Below, piece after piece: positions 15,884-23,414 of a stretch of 50,806 nucleotides of DNA; positions within the stretch are counted from its first letter, which is position 1, and every line of letters starts with the position of its first letter. Where the stretch lies: NCBI GenBank assembly GCA_004555655.1, contig SFHJ01000007.1:1-50806 (forward strand). Reading direction: 5' to 3'. Source of the DNA: Clostridiales bacterium (lineage in GTDB: Bacteria > Bacillota > Clostridia > Oscillospirales > Oscillospiraceae). Below the pieces are notes generated by a model. It was not told the DNA's origin, made no database searches, and saw only the letters and a list, made by a program, of their open reading frames with translations. The translations under genes were made by a program, and so were the position numbers.

Positions 15884-16558
15884 TCAGACGCCGCTTTTCC
15901 TGCGCCCGCCGAGCAGCAGCGCGACGAGCTTTTCGCTGCGCGGCAGAAAAAAGTCCGCCACGAAGCCGACCAGAACCGCGCACACCAGCGTGCCCACGCC
16001 GACCTGACCGCCCAGAAGCCAGCCGGCGAGGACAAAGGCGAGGTCGCACAGCACGCGGACAACGCCGAATTTTTTATGGAGCTTGTCGCTGATGACGAGG
16101 CCGACAAGATCGTTTGGCCCAGTGCCGGCGTCGGATTTGATGACGATGCTCATGCCGAGGGCCAGAATCACGCAGCCCGCGGCCAGGACGGCCAGCTTCA
16201 GCCAGAAGCTCGTAATATACGCCGCAAAGGGCGCGGAAAGAAGCAGCGTGAAAAGGTCGATGATCGGCCCGCCGCAGAGCATACACACGACGGTGCCGGG
16301 CATGATGTACGAGCGGTCGATGAACAAAAGTGCTGCGATGATGACAAAACACAGCGCAATGTGAACCCGGCCGTGGGTCAGAAACGTCCAGCCGGTCACG
16401 CGCGCAAGCGTTTGATACACGCCCTGCACCAGCACGTTGAACGGGTCTGCGCCCAGGTTGGCCAGCAGAAACAGCGTTACACCGAAGTGTGCGACTGTGA
16501 GGCCTGCGAGCAGAATGACGAGCCGCGCGAGCAGCTCTTTGACGGGATATTTCAGCAT
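15884..16558 (-). CDS. YczE/YyaS/YitT family integral membrane protein
   Basis: A 224-residue membrane protein with about six TM segments. Conserved loops VTLFLLANLGADPFNVLVQG and SDAGTGPNDLVGLVI (repeated L-G-A-D-P / A-G-T-G-P motifs) are diagnostic of the YczE family. Roles are poorly known: YczE is tied to surfactin secretion in Bacillus, and other members are called 'putative membrane permease'. The start at 16558 (MLKYPVKELL) was chosen because GGAAGGAG lies 6 nt upstream. A start nine codons earlier would include that site. It is divergent from the riboswitch-controlled permease. Confidence 0.85.
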   Translation of the reverse strand: MLKYPVKELLARLVILLAGLTVAHFGVTLFLLANLGADPFNVLVQGVYQTLARVTGWTFLTHGRVHIALCFVIIAALLFIDRSYIMPGTVVCMLCGGPIIDLFTLLLSAPFAAYITSFWLKLAVLAAGCVILALGMSIVIKSDAGTGPNDLVGLVISDKLHKKFGVVRVLCDLAFVLAGWLLGGQVGVGTLVCAVLVGFVADFFLPRSEKLVALLLGGRRKSGV

Positions 16559-16643
16559 GAAAGGCTCCTTCCGGTGCATGTGCACGGTTTTTTACCATCA
16601 TAGCATGCATGGTACACGATTGCAATCTTAACAAAGATTTCAC

Positions 16644-16672
16644 TTGCGCGGCGGCGCGCGGGCGCGTAGAAT
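16644..16672 (+). promoter_or_regulatory. promoter of the riboswitch-permease transcript
   Basis: -35 TTGCGC (16644-16649), 17 nt, -10 TAGAAT (16667-16672). Transcription would begin near 16679, just before the riboswitch aptamer. Confidence 0.75.
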
Positions 16673-16681
16673 AGAACGAGA

Positions 16682-16797
16682 GAAAGGGGAGTAGCCGGCG
16701 CGTTGGCGCTCGGTGCGCCGTCAGCACGGGATATCCCCGGCGCGCAGGGTAAGGGCAAGACCTTTGTCATTGTATTTGCAATGGCAGGGGTCTTTTT
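16682..16797 (+). promoter_or_regulatory. yybP-ykoY (Mn2+) riboswitch with terminator platform
   Basis: The conserved pieces appear in order: AAAGGGGAGTAGCC (16683-16696), the L3 motif CGTCAGCACG, and GGCAAGACCTTT. AAAGG (16683-16687) can pair with CCTTT (16761-16765) to close P1. The alternative structure is an intrinsic terminator, AAGACC (16757-16762) with GGTCTT (16789-16794), a nested CATTG/CAATG stem and TTTTT. P1 and the terminator share the CC of CCTTT, so they exclude each other. That gives a transcriptional ON switch, the known mode of Mn-bound yybP-ykoY RNAs. Confidence 0.88.
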
Positions 16798-16824
16798 GCG
16801 TCCTGCCGGGAAGGAGCGGTTTTT

Positions 16825-18096
16825 ATGACAATGTATCTGGCATTGGGACTGTTCGCGCTGACGTATGTGCTGCTGCTGGTGCTGCCGAATGTGCGGGCAT
16901 ATGTGGCGGCGGCTTCGGCGGCGCTTTTCGTGCTGCTCGGCATCTTGCCCGCCGGCGAGGTGCTGCGTGCGGTGGATTGGAACGTGCTGCTGATGATCGC
17001 AGGCACGATGGGCACGGTGGCGCTGTTTATTGAATCGAAGATGCCGTCGCGGCTTGCAGAGCTGCTGCTGGCGCGCGTGCCCAGCGTCAGGTGGGCCATC
17101 GTGGCGCTGGCGGTGTTTGCCGGGCTGGTGTCGGCGTTTGTGGACAATGTGGCGACGGTTCTGATGCTCGCGCCGGTGGCGCTGGCCATCGCGGAAAAGC
17201 AGCGCATCTCACCCGTTCCGGCCGTCATTGCGATTGCCGTGTCGTCAAATCTGCAGGGTGCGGCCACGCTGGTGGGCGACACGACGTCCATTCTGCTGGG
17301 CGGCTACGCGGGGATGAATTTTCTGGACTTTTTCGTGTTCCGCGGGAAAATGGGTATGTTTTTTGTCGTGCAGCTCGGCGCGCTGGCGGCAACGGCGGTT
17401 CTGTGCGTGTATCTGCGCAGGCTGACGCAGCCCGTCATGCGCGAAGGGCGCACGGAGGTGACGGATGTTTTCCCGACGTGGCTGATGGCGGGCACGGTGG
17501 CGCTGCTGATTGCGGCGTCGTTTCTGCCGGAAAAGCCGGCTGTGACGAACGGACTCATCTGCATGGGGCTGTTTCTGCTTGGCGCGGGGCGGCGGTGCGT
17601 GCTGGAAAAGGGAATCAGGCCGCTGGCCGAGGCCACAAAACAGCTCGATTATCAGACGCTGCTGCTGCTCGCGGGGCTTTTCGTCGTCATTGCGGGCGTG
17701 CGCGCCGCGGGCGTGATCGACGCCGCCGCGCGGCTGCTCGCGGGCTTTGGCGGCGGGAACGTGTTTGCGGTATATTCGCTTATCGTATGGGGCTCGGTGC
17801 TGCTCTCGGCGTTTATCGACAACATCCCCTATGTGGCGGCGATGCTGCCCGTGACGGCGAATCTTGCGCAGATTCTGGGCGTGGAGCCGTATCTGCTCTA
17901 CTTCGGCCTGCTTACCGGCGCGACGTTGGGCGGCAATCTCACGCCCATCGGGGCCTCGGCCAACATCACGGGCATCGGCATCCTCAAAAAGGCGGGCTAC
18001 ACGGTCAGGACAGGAGATTTTATGAAGATCGGCGTGCCCTTTACGCTGTGCGCGGTCGTGACCGGGTATGTTCTGATCTGGTTTTTGTGGCGGTGA
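16825..18096 (+). CDS. ArsB/NhaD/SLC13 (ion transporter superfamily) permease
   Basis: A 423-residue membrane protein with 11-12 TM segments in two halves, each with a re-entrant hairpin motif: SAFVDNVATVLMLAPVALAI and SAFIDNIPYVAAMLPVTANL. The substrate loops are SSNLQGAATLVGDTTSILLG and TGATLGGNLTPIGASANITG. This is the ArsB/CitMHS-type fold (PF03600). AAGGAG lies 8 nt before the ATG. The gene is controlled by the Mn-type riboswitch just upstream, which suggests metal export or metal-linked anion transport. By family alone it could equally move arsenite, citrate or Na+. Confidence 0.9.
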   Translation: MTMYLALGLFALTYVLLLVLPNVRAYVAAASAALFVLLGILPAGEVLRAVDWNVLLMIAGTMGTVALFIESKMPSRLAELLLARVPSVRWAIVALAVFAGLVSAFVDNVATVLMLAPVALAIAEKQRISPVPAVIAIAVSSNLQGAATLVGDTTSILLGGYAGMNFLDFFVFRGKMGMFFVVQLGALAATAVLCVYLRRLTQPVMREGRTEVTDVFPTWLMAGTVALLIAASFLPEKPAVTNGLICMGLFLLGAGRRCVLEKGIRPLAEATKQLDYQTLLLLAGLFVVIAGVRAAGVIDAAARLLAGFGGGNVFAVYSLIVWGSVLLSAFIDNIPYVAAMLPVTANLAQILGVEPYLLYFGLLTGATLGGNLTPIGASANITGIGILKKAGYTVRTGDFMKIGVPFTLCAVVTGYVLIWFLWR

Positions 18097-18131
18097 ACGA
18101 AGCTTTACAAAAGGCGCGGCAAGAGCAAAAT

Positions 18132-18164
18132 GCCCCGGCGCAGCGGTGCGCCGGGGCTTCGCGT
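18132..18164. terminator. bidirectional terminator between permease and fucU
   Basis: An 11-bp stem, GCCCCGGCGCA/TGCGCCGGGGC, with a GCGG loop lies between the convergent permease and fucU stop codons. T-rich stretches are weak but present on both sides. Confidence 0.7.
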
Positions 18165-18169
18165 CTTTT

Positions 18170-18616
18170 TTACTTGATGACGCCCTTCTGCACGATGACG
18201 TTTGCGTAGATGGCGCTCTCGCCGGACTGCAGGATGCAGTAGCACGTCTTCGCCTCGTCATAGAAGCGGAAGCGCTCGTACGCACCGATGGCGCTTGCGC
18301 CGCGCGCATCGTGCCTGGCGACGATGGCCTCGTACTCCTTCCAGACGGGAATGTCGAGATCCTTGTCGCAGTCCATCTTCTCCATCAGCATGACGGGATG
18401 CTCCACATACGCGTCGAGCGGGATGACCGTCAGAATGGCGTCCAGCAGCTCGGGCACGCCGTGGCCGTCGGCGCGGACGAACACGCAGTTGTTGGGCTTG
18501 GCCATCGAAGCGCCGGGGAAGTTGCCGTCGCCGATGCAGATGCGGTCGCCGTGCCCCATCTCGGACAGGACCTTCAGAAGCTCGGGCGAGAGGATGGGGG
18601 GAATGTTTTTCAGCAT
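18170..18616 (-). CDS. fucU: L-fucose mutarotase FucU (RbsD/FucU family)
   Basis: A 148-residue protein of the usual family length. It starts LKNIPPILSPELLKVLSEMG, followed by the catalytic His region HGDRICIGDGNFPGAS, and ends FYDEAKTCYCILQSGESAIY then ANVIVQKG, the family C-terminal signature. It interconverts alpha- and beta-L-fucose so that fucI receives its anomer. The ATG at 18616 has GGAGG 8 nt before it. It is the last gene of the lacI-fucI-fucU minus-strand run, separated from fucI by a repeat region and a terminator, so it may be expressed by readthrough or separately. Confidence 0.93.
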   Translation of the reverse strand: MLKNIPPILSPELLKVLSEMGHGDRICIGDGNFPGASMAKPNNCVFVRADGHGVPELLDAILTVIPLDAYVEHPVMLMEKMDCDKDLDIPVWKEYEAIVARHDARGASAIGAYERFRFYDEAKTCYCILQSGESAIYANVIVQKGVIK

Positions 18617-18668
18617 GGATATGACCTCCAGTATTGTATTCGTTTGCACGCATTGCGGAAAATGACAC

Positions 18669-18798
18669 GTTCCGAAAAGCCTCGCAGAATCTCGCGCCCG
18701 CAGGCGCGAAATCACCCTTCCCGGTCTGCAAACGTGTGAGCAAGCGAGTGCGCTGCAGCAGACCGCAGCCTTTTGCCGAATTGTGCGGTGATGCCTTA
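18669..18798 (-). repeat. dispersed repeat, copy 3 (diverged, composite)
   Basis: TTCCGAAAAGCCTCGCAGAA then the GCGCCCGCAGGCGC hairpin matches copies 1 and 2 with several changes. Further on, GCCGAATTGTGCGGTGATGCC matches, in reverse complement, the MITE terminal repeat at 21988-22010. The region is therefore a composite of two repeat families between fucI and fucU. No gene is seen. Confidence 0.7.
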
Positions 18799-18826
18799 GA
18801 AAAGCCCCTTGCGGGGCTTTTCTTTT
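18799..18826. terminator. terminator downstream of fucI
   Basis: A 10-bp stem, GAAAAGCCCC/GGGGCTTTTC, with a TTGC loop follows the fucI stop codon by about 8 bp on the minus strand (T-run TTTTC). It also has TTTT on the plus side. Confidence 0.8.
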
Positions 18827-18833
18827 GATACAC

Positions 18834-20672
18834 TTAGCGGATGTTCCTGTACATCGGGCCGTAGGCGGCGCAGGCGCGGTAGTCCTGGCCCTCCTTGTCC
18901 ATGCCGAAGGCGTTCCAAGCCGCCGGACGGAAGATGTCGTCCTCGGGGACGTTGTGCATGCAGACGGGGATGCGCAGCATCGAGCACAGCGTAATGAGGT
19001 CGGCGCCGATATGGCCGTAGGAGATCGCGCCGTGGTTGGCGCCCCAGTTGTTCATGACGTCGTAGGCGCTCTTGAAGGGGCTGCCGTCCTTGCCGTCGCA
19101 GCGCGGGGTGAACCAGGTGCACGGCCACGTGGGGTTGGTGCGCTCCATGAGCGTGTCGGTGACCTCGTCAGGCAGCTTCACGGTCCAGCCTTCTGCGATT
19201 TGCAGCACGGGGCCGAGGCCCTTGACGAGATTCAGACGGATCATGGTCGCGGGCATTTCCGCACGGGTGACATAGTGGCTGGAGAAGCCGCCGCCTCTGA
19301 AGTTGTCGAAGCCGGCCTCGCACCAGACGGTTGCGTCGGTCATCTTCTTGATATCCTCGTCGGTGACTTCCCACCATCTCTTCATGATGGCGTTGCCGTT
19401 TTCGTCGGTGCACTCGCCGCACGCGTCGAGGCAGGCCGCGCCGGAGTTGATCAGGTGGATGATACCGCCGTTCTCGGCAGCCTTGCCCTCGAGATCATAG
19501 CCGGTGGCGCGCTTGGTGGCCTCGGGCGACCAGAAGGTACGAACGTCCGCGAAGATCTGTGCGCGGCCGGTCAGCAGGCGCATGAACAGCATGCCAAGGC
19601 CGTTGAGGACGTCGTTTTCAGTAGCCAGCGTGAACGGTTCGCGCGCGCCGTTGTAGTCGAACGTGGAGCTGAGAAATGCCTCGGGATAGTCGCAGTTGGG
19701 CCAGTGGTCGGTCCACTGTCTCTGACCCTGGAAGCCGCCGGCGATGGCGTTGTGGCCGAGCTTCTCTTCGCCGAACGCATCAGGCAGCTTGGCGTTGCCG
19801 GCCATCAGGTCCTTGATGATGCAGTACATCTTGACGGTGAACTCCCACTGCTTTTCCTTCTCTTCGTCGGTGAACCTGATGCGGCGGTTCTCGCCGAGGA
19901 ACTCTACCGACTCGGGGTTGTCGTCGCGGCCTTCCTTGCAGTGCTCCTTCGTCCAGGCAAGGGCCTTCTGATACTCTTCTTCGTTGTAGATGCCCTCTTC
20001 CATGCGGCGCAGGATCTCGACCTCGTCGACGGACTCCACATGCAGGCCCAGATAGTCCTCCATGAACTCCTGGTCGATGATGGAGCCGCCGATGCCCATG
20101 CACATCGAGCCGATCTGCAGATAGCTCTTGCCGCGCATCGAGGCAACAGCAACAGCCGCGCGGCCGAAGCGCAGCAGCTTTTCCTTTACGTCCTCGGGAA
20201 TCTCGGTGACCTGGTCGCGGTCCTGCACTTCATGGCCGTAGATGCCGAATGCGGGCAGGCCCTTCTGCGCGTGCGTGGCCAGCACGGAGGCCAGATACAC
20301 AGCGCCCGGACGCTCGGTGCCGTTGAAGCCCCACACGCCCTTGATGGTCATGGGGTCGGTGTCCATGGTCTCTGCGCCGTAGCACCAGCAGGGAGTGACG
20401 GACAGGGTGATGTCCACGCCGGCCTTTTTGAACTGCGCGGCGCAGGCGGCATTCTCGGGATAGCGGCCGATCGAGTGGTCAGCGATAACGACCTTCACAG
20501 GCTCGCCGTTGGAGTAGAACAGGTTCTCCTCGAACAGCTTCTTTGCAGCCTGCGCCATTTCCTGAACCTGATTTTCCAGACTCTGGCGAAGCTGCATCGG
20601 GCCTTCGCGGCCGTCGATGATGGGGCGGATGCCGATAACGGGATAGTCGCCGATGTAACGTTTCTCTGCCAT
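18834..20672 (-). CDS. fucI: L-fucose isomerase FucI
   Basis: A 612-residue aldose-ketose isomerase (families run about 590-610). Landmarks: PVIGIRPIIDGREGPMQLRQ at the N-terminus, VTPCWCYGAETMD, GFNGTERPGAVYLASV, FTLATENDVLNGLGMLFMRL (carrying the likely metal-binding acidic residues) and NNWGANHGAISYGHIGADLI near the C-terminus (likely active-site His). It converts L-fucose to L-fuculose with Mn2+ and also acts on D-arabinose in some bacteria. AAGGAG lies 9 nt before the ATG. The repressor gene is 62 bp upstream on the same strand. Confidence 0.96.
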   Translation of the reverse strand: MAEKRYIGDYPVIGIRPIIDGREGPMQLRQSLENQVQEMAQAAKKLFEENLFYSNGEPVKVVIADHSIGRYPENAACAAQFKKAGVDITLSVTPCWCYGAETMDTDPMTIKGVWGFNGTERPGAVYLASVLATHAQKGLPAFGIYGHEVQDRDQVTEIPEDVKEKLLRFGRAAVAVASMRGKSYLQIGSMCMGIGGSIIDQEFMEDYLGLHVESVDEVEILRRMEEGIYNEEEYQKALAWTKEHCKEGRDDNPESVEFLGENRRIRFTDEEKEKQWEFTVKMYCIIKDLMAGNAKLPDAFGEEKLGHNAIAGGFQGQRQWTDHWPNCDYPEAFLSSTFDYNGAREPFTLATENDVLNGLGMLFMRLLTGRAQIFADVRTFWSPEATKRATGYDLEGKAAENGGIIHLINSGAACLDACGECTDENGNAIMKRWWEVTDEDIKKMTDATVWCEAGFDNFRGGGFSSHYVTRAEMPATMIRLNLVKGLGPVLQIAEGWTVKLPDEVTDTLMERTNPTWPCTWFTPRCDGKDGSPFKSAYDVMNNWGANHGAISYGHIGADLITLCSMLRIPVCMHNVPEDDIFRPAAWNAFGMDKEGQDYRACAAYGPMYRNIR

Positions 20673-20734
20673 AATACATACTCCTTTGTGTATTGAATTT
20701 CAAAATCAAAAGACCCTCCGGTCGGGAACACCAG

Positions 20735-21706
20735 TTATTTTGCCAGTCTCGCCTTCAGCCGCAGCACCTTTCTGGGAGAAGCGTCGCCGGCAAGGCGGGC
20801 TGCAATCAGCTCGGCCGCGGCCCGGCCCATCTCGTCCATGGGCTGCTCGACGATCTCGAGCGTGTGGCTTACGATGCGGCAGAGGTCGATGTTGTCATAG
20901 CCGATGAGATCGACGTCTCTGGGCAGTGCCACACCGCGTTCGTGCGCGGCGGTGATCGCGCCGATGGTCATATCATAGTTGGTCACGCAGATGGCCGTCG
21001 GCGGGTCGGGCATATCGAGCAGCCGGTTGAACAGCCGCGAGCCCGATTCCATGCCGTAGTCGCCCATCACGATGAGCGATTCATCGACCGGCAGCGAGTA
21101 GTCGCTGAGCACGCGCCGGTAGCCCGTCATGCGCTCGCGCGCAGTGGAGATCGACTGCGGCCCGGCGATAAGGCCGATCCTGCGGTGGCCGCGCGAGATC
21201 AGCTGTTCGGTCGCCATATACACGGCGTTGAGATTGTCGACAACGATGGTGTCGCACACAGCGCCCTCGATTGTACGGTCAAGAAAAATCATGGGCGTGG
21301 CGCCCACACGCGGGCGGATCTCGTCCATCGTCGCGTGCTCGGGTACGTAGATGAGGCCGTCGACGTGCCGTCTGGCGAGAAATTCCAGCTTTTCCAGCTC
21401 CAGCGTGTGGTCAAAATTGTAGCTGCAGACCACGCTCTGGTAGCCGCTTTTTAGCAGATGCGCGTCCATCGCGGCCACCACGCGGCCGAAAAACGGGCTG
21501 GAAATGGTCGGCAGCAGAATGCCGATCGTCATCGAGCGGTTGGCCTTGAGGCTGCGGGCAAAGTAGTTGACCGAATAGTCCAGCTCCCGGATGGCCTGCT
21601 CAATTTTGAGCCGGTTCTCCCCGCGCACATTGCCGCCGTTCAGGTATTTGGAAATGGTGGACAGTGACAGCCCCGTGCGCTTTGCAACATCCTTGATCGT
21701 GGACAT
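20735..21706 (-). CDS. LacI family transcriptional repressor of the fuc locus
   Basis: A 323-residue protein. Its N-terminal helix-turn-helix and hinge read STIKDVAKRTGLSLSTISKY then LNGGNVRGENRLKIEQAI. A periplasmic-binding-like effector domain follows (about 60-323) with SMTIGILLPTISSPFFGRVV and DGLIYVP. It lies just upstream of fucI on the same strand, so L-fucose, fuculose or a phosphate is the likely inducer. Two AACGTT-centred palindromes flank its promoter, which indicates autoregulation and control of fucI. The start was chosen for AAGGGG upstream and the canonical ATIKDVA-like beginning. Confidence 0.94.
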   Translation of the reverse strand: MSTIKDVAKRTGLSLSTISKYLNGGNVRGENRLKIEQAIRELDYSVNYFARSLKANRSMTIGILLPTISSPFFGRVVAAMDAHLLKSGYQSVVCSYNFDHTLELEKLEFLARRHVDGLIYVPEHATMDEIRPRVGATPMIFLDRTIEGAVCDTIVVDNLNAVYMATEQLISRGHRRIGLIAGPQSISTARERMTGYRRVLSDYSLPVDESLIVMGDYGMESGSRLFNRLLDMPDPPTAICVTNYDMTIGAITAAHERGVALPRDVDLIGYDNIDLCRIVSHTLEIVEQPMDEMGRAAAELIAARLAGDASPRKVLRLKARLAK

Positions 21707-21725
21707 GGTCTTGTTCCCCTTGAAA

Positions 21726-21739
21726 GCATAACGTTTCGC
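21726..21739. promoter_or_regulatory. LacI-type operator at the transcription start
   Basis: GCATAACGTTTCGC matches the perfect palindrome at 21843-21856 in 12 of 14 bases. It lies directly after the -10 box of the lacI promoter, a position that would block initiation. Confidence 0.65.
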
Positions 21740-21747
21740 TTTTCTCT

Positions 21748-21777
21748 ATTCTACACCGCGCCCGGTACGGCTGTCAA
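21748..21777 (-). promoter_or_regulatory. promoter of lacI-fucI
   Basis: On the minus strand, a perfect -35 TTGACA (21772-21777), 18 nt and -10 TAGAAT (21748-21753), giving a start near 21741. Confidence 0.85.
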
Positions 21778-21842
21778 TCGGGCGAACCCACGAAAAGAGG
21801 CCTGCGGATTTTGTGATTTTGCCCAATCGGCACGCATTTTCC

Positions 21843-21856
21843 GCGAAACGTTTCGC
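21843..21856. promoter_or_regulatory. upstream LacI-type operator, perfect palindrome
   Basis: GCGAAACGTTTCGC is a perfect 14-bp palindrome with the AACGTT core typical of LacI/GalR operators. Its centre is 117 bp from that of the operator at 21726-21739, about 11 helical turns, suitable for looping. Confidence 0.75.
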
Positions 21857-21953
21857 CTAGTGGGGCAGCCGAAGAAGGCCGGCCGCGCGGAGGCAGGCCC
21901 GGCGGGCGGCGCAGGCGGGGAAGTGCAGGGCGGCCGGCCGCGGGAACAGAAAA

Positions 21954-21984
21954 AGAACCGCCGGAGGCCGGCGGTTCTCTGGGT
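21954..21984 (-). terminator. terminator of the kinase-SDR-PHP operon
   Basis: An 11-bp stem, AGAACCGCCGG/CCGGCGGTTCT, followed on the minus strand by TTTTTCTG. It belongs to the PHP-gene transcript but is now about 150 bp from that gene because the MITE-like element lies between them. Confidence 0.85.
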
Positions 21985-21987
21985 TGG

Positions 21988-22139
21988 GGCATCACCGCAC
22001 AATCCGGCAAGAGAATTCGGCGGGAGGACAACGTTTGAAAAACGCAGGAACACTGGATGTATTTTAGGTTCCTCAAACGGCAGTATCGGGACAAAAGAGC
22101 CGCCAAAGACCGCAGACGCAATTGCGCGGTGCTGCCTTA
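21988..22139. mobile_element. MITE-like element with about 16-bp terminal inverted repeats
   Basis: The left end GGCATCACCGCACAAT (21988-22003) and the reverse complement of the right end, GGCAGCACCGCGCAAT (22121-22136), agree in 14 of 16 bases. The 152-bp interior has no ORF. A third copy of the end, ATTGTGCGGTGATGCC, occurs at 18780-18795. The right end reaches into the PHP gene and supplies its TAA stop codon. No clear target duplication was found. Confidence 0.7.
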
Positions 22140-23303
22140 GATTTCTGCGCCTGTTTTTTCGTGCTCAATGAGCTTCCACGTGGCGTCGATGAGGTTTGAG
22201 AACATGGGGTTTTCCATCGCGCGGATGATGAACGACTGGCGCGGGGAGTTGATATCCTCGCCCGAGACCTGGAAGAGGCTGTTTTCCTCGCAGAGCCTGC
22301 GCAGGCGCGCAAGCTGCTCGGGCGTATTGCGCGTGGGCATATAGGTGACGGCGCGGATGCCGCAGGCCTTGATGCAGGCGATGACGTCGTCGAGGTAATC
22401 GTCTTCAAACTTCTGCGCCTTTTTATCGCCCGTGACGCTGGCCGTCACGTCGCCGAGATACGCATAGCACAAAAGCGCGTCCACGCGCTCGCACAGCGCG
22501 GCCACGTCGCGCACGTTGGGGCATTCGTCGGTGGCGTCGATGTAGATGCGCGGGACGAAGGCGGACTTCAAAATACCGAGCAGGTCATACTCATAGAAGA
22601 AGTATTCGGTATCGAGCATCTGCTGTTTCTGTTTTTCAGACAGTGTCAGGCCGATGGACGTGAGATAGTCCACCATCGGCTGGCCCTTGCCGGAGGCCGC
22701 GACCATCTTTTTGGCCAGCGCGTACATGAGGTGGCGCTCGGTCACGCCGCCGCCGTCTTTCGCCTCGGACAGCGGCAGCACGTCGCGGTCGTAGTCCAGC
22801 TCGATGCCGGGCAGCAGCGCGTTGATGTTTTCTACCATCTTGCGGTTGCGGCGGTGACGGGCCTCGCGGTAGGGGGCAAAGAACGCCGTCAGCTCGTCGA
22901 TTTTATCATGCGGCACGGACTGGATGGTCATGTAGCTCACGCCCACCTGGTCGGGGTTGTTGGTTCGCCTGCCCTCGAGCGCAGTGCCGTCCATCGACGC
23001 GCGGCACTCCATGCCGATGGTGGCCGGCATGCCGATGATCCCGGCAGCCTCCAGAAATTCCTGCGCGCCCGAAATGGAGTCGTGGTCGATGATGCCGGCG
23101 GTGCAGAGCCCCTCCATCCGCGCGGCATAGACCGCCGCCGTGGGGGAATACGGCGAGAAGGAGTAGGTGGTATGGATGTGGTTATTGATGTACTGCGGCA
23201 CCATGGGCGGGAAGGCGGCTGTTTTTACGATCTGCCGCAGGTTCTCCAGACGTTCTTCTTTTGTGGGAGCGTTTAATTGATGCAGTATCGAAAGATCGAT
23301 CAT
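22137..23303 (-). CDS. PHP-domain phosphoesterase-like protein
   Basis: A 388-residue protein. PHP motif 1 is NNHIHTTYSFSPYSP (metal His-x-His), motif 2 GIIDHDSISGAQEF, and a metal Glu is likely in IGMECRAS. The second half has no motif I recognise (LGDVTASVTGDKKAQKFEDD is the most distinctive stretch). PHP enzymes hydrolyse phosphate esters such as histidinol-P or sugar phosphates. It is the third gene of a kinase-SDR-PHP minus-strand operon, so a sugar-phosphate substrate is plausible but unproven. AAGGAAC precedes the ATG. Its last codons lie against the MITE, which provides the stop, so its native C-terminus may differ. Confidence 0.85.
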   Translation of the reverse strand: MIDLSILHQLNAPTKEERLENLRQIVKTAAFPPMVPQYINNHIHTTYSFSPYSPTAAVYAARMEGLCTAGIIDHDSISGAQEFLEAAGIIGMPATIGMECRASMDGTALEGRRTNNPDQVGVSYMTIQSVPHDKIDELTAFFAPYREARHRRNRKMVENINALLPGIELDYDRDVLPLSEAKDGGGVTERHLMYALAKKMVAASGKGQPMVDYLTSIGLTLSEKQKQQMLDTEYFFYEYDLLGILKSAFVPRIYIDATDECPNVRDVAALCERVDALLCYAYLGDVTASVTGDKKAQKFEDDYLDDVIACIKACGIRAVTYMPTRNTPEQLARLRRLCEENSLFQVSGEDINSPRQSFIIRAMENPMFSNLIDATWKLIEHEKTGAEI

Positions 23304-23330
23304 GGTTTTGTTCCTTTCCTGATGATTGAA

Positions 23331-23357
23331 AAATGGCTGCCCAAAGGACAGCCATTT
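23331..23357 (-). terminator. intercistronic terminator/attenuator between SDR and PHP genes
   Basis: A 9-bp stem, AAATGGCTG/CAGCCATTT, followed on the minus strand by TTTTTC, just before the PHP ribosome binding site. It may lower PHP expression relative to the upstream genes. Confidence 0.65.
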
Positions 23358-23386
23358 CTTTGCGCGCAGCGGGCTGCAATCTCTAT

Positions 23387-23414
23387 TGATGAAAACCGCT
23401 TGCGGTTTTCATCA
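23387..23414. repeat. perfect stem-loop over the SDR stop codon
   Basis: A 12-bp stem, TGATGAAAACCG/CGGTTTTCATCA, around a CTTG loop. It includes the SDR stop codon. There is no T-run on the minus strand. Perhaps it stabilises the upstream mRNA 3' end. Confidence 0.6.

Noticed and set aside
23387..23414. Stem-loop at the SDR stop as a terminator
   Set aside because: No T-run follows on the minus strand; the nearby hairpin at 23331-23357 is the better candidate.
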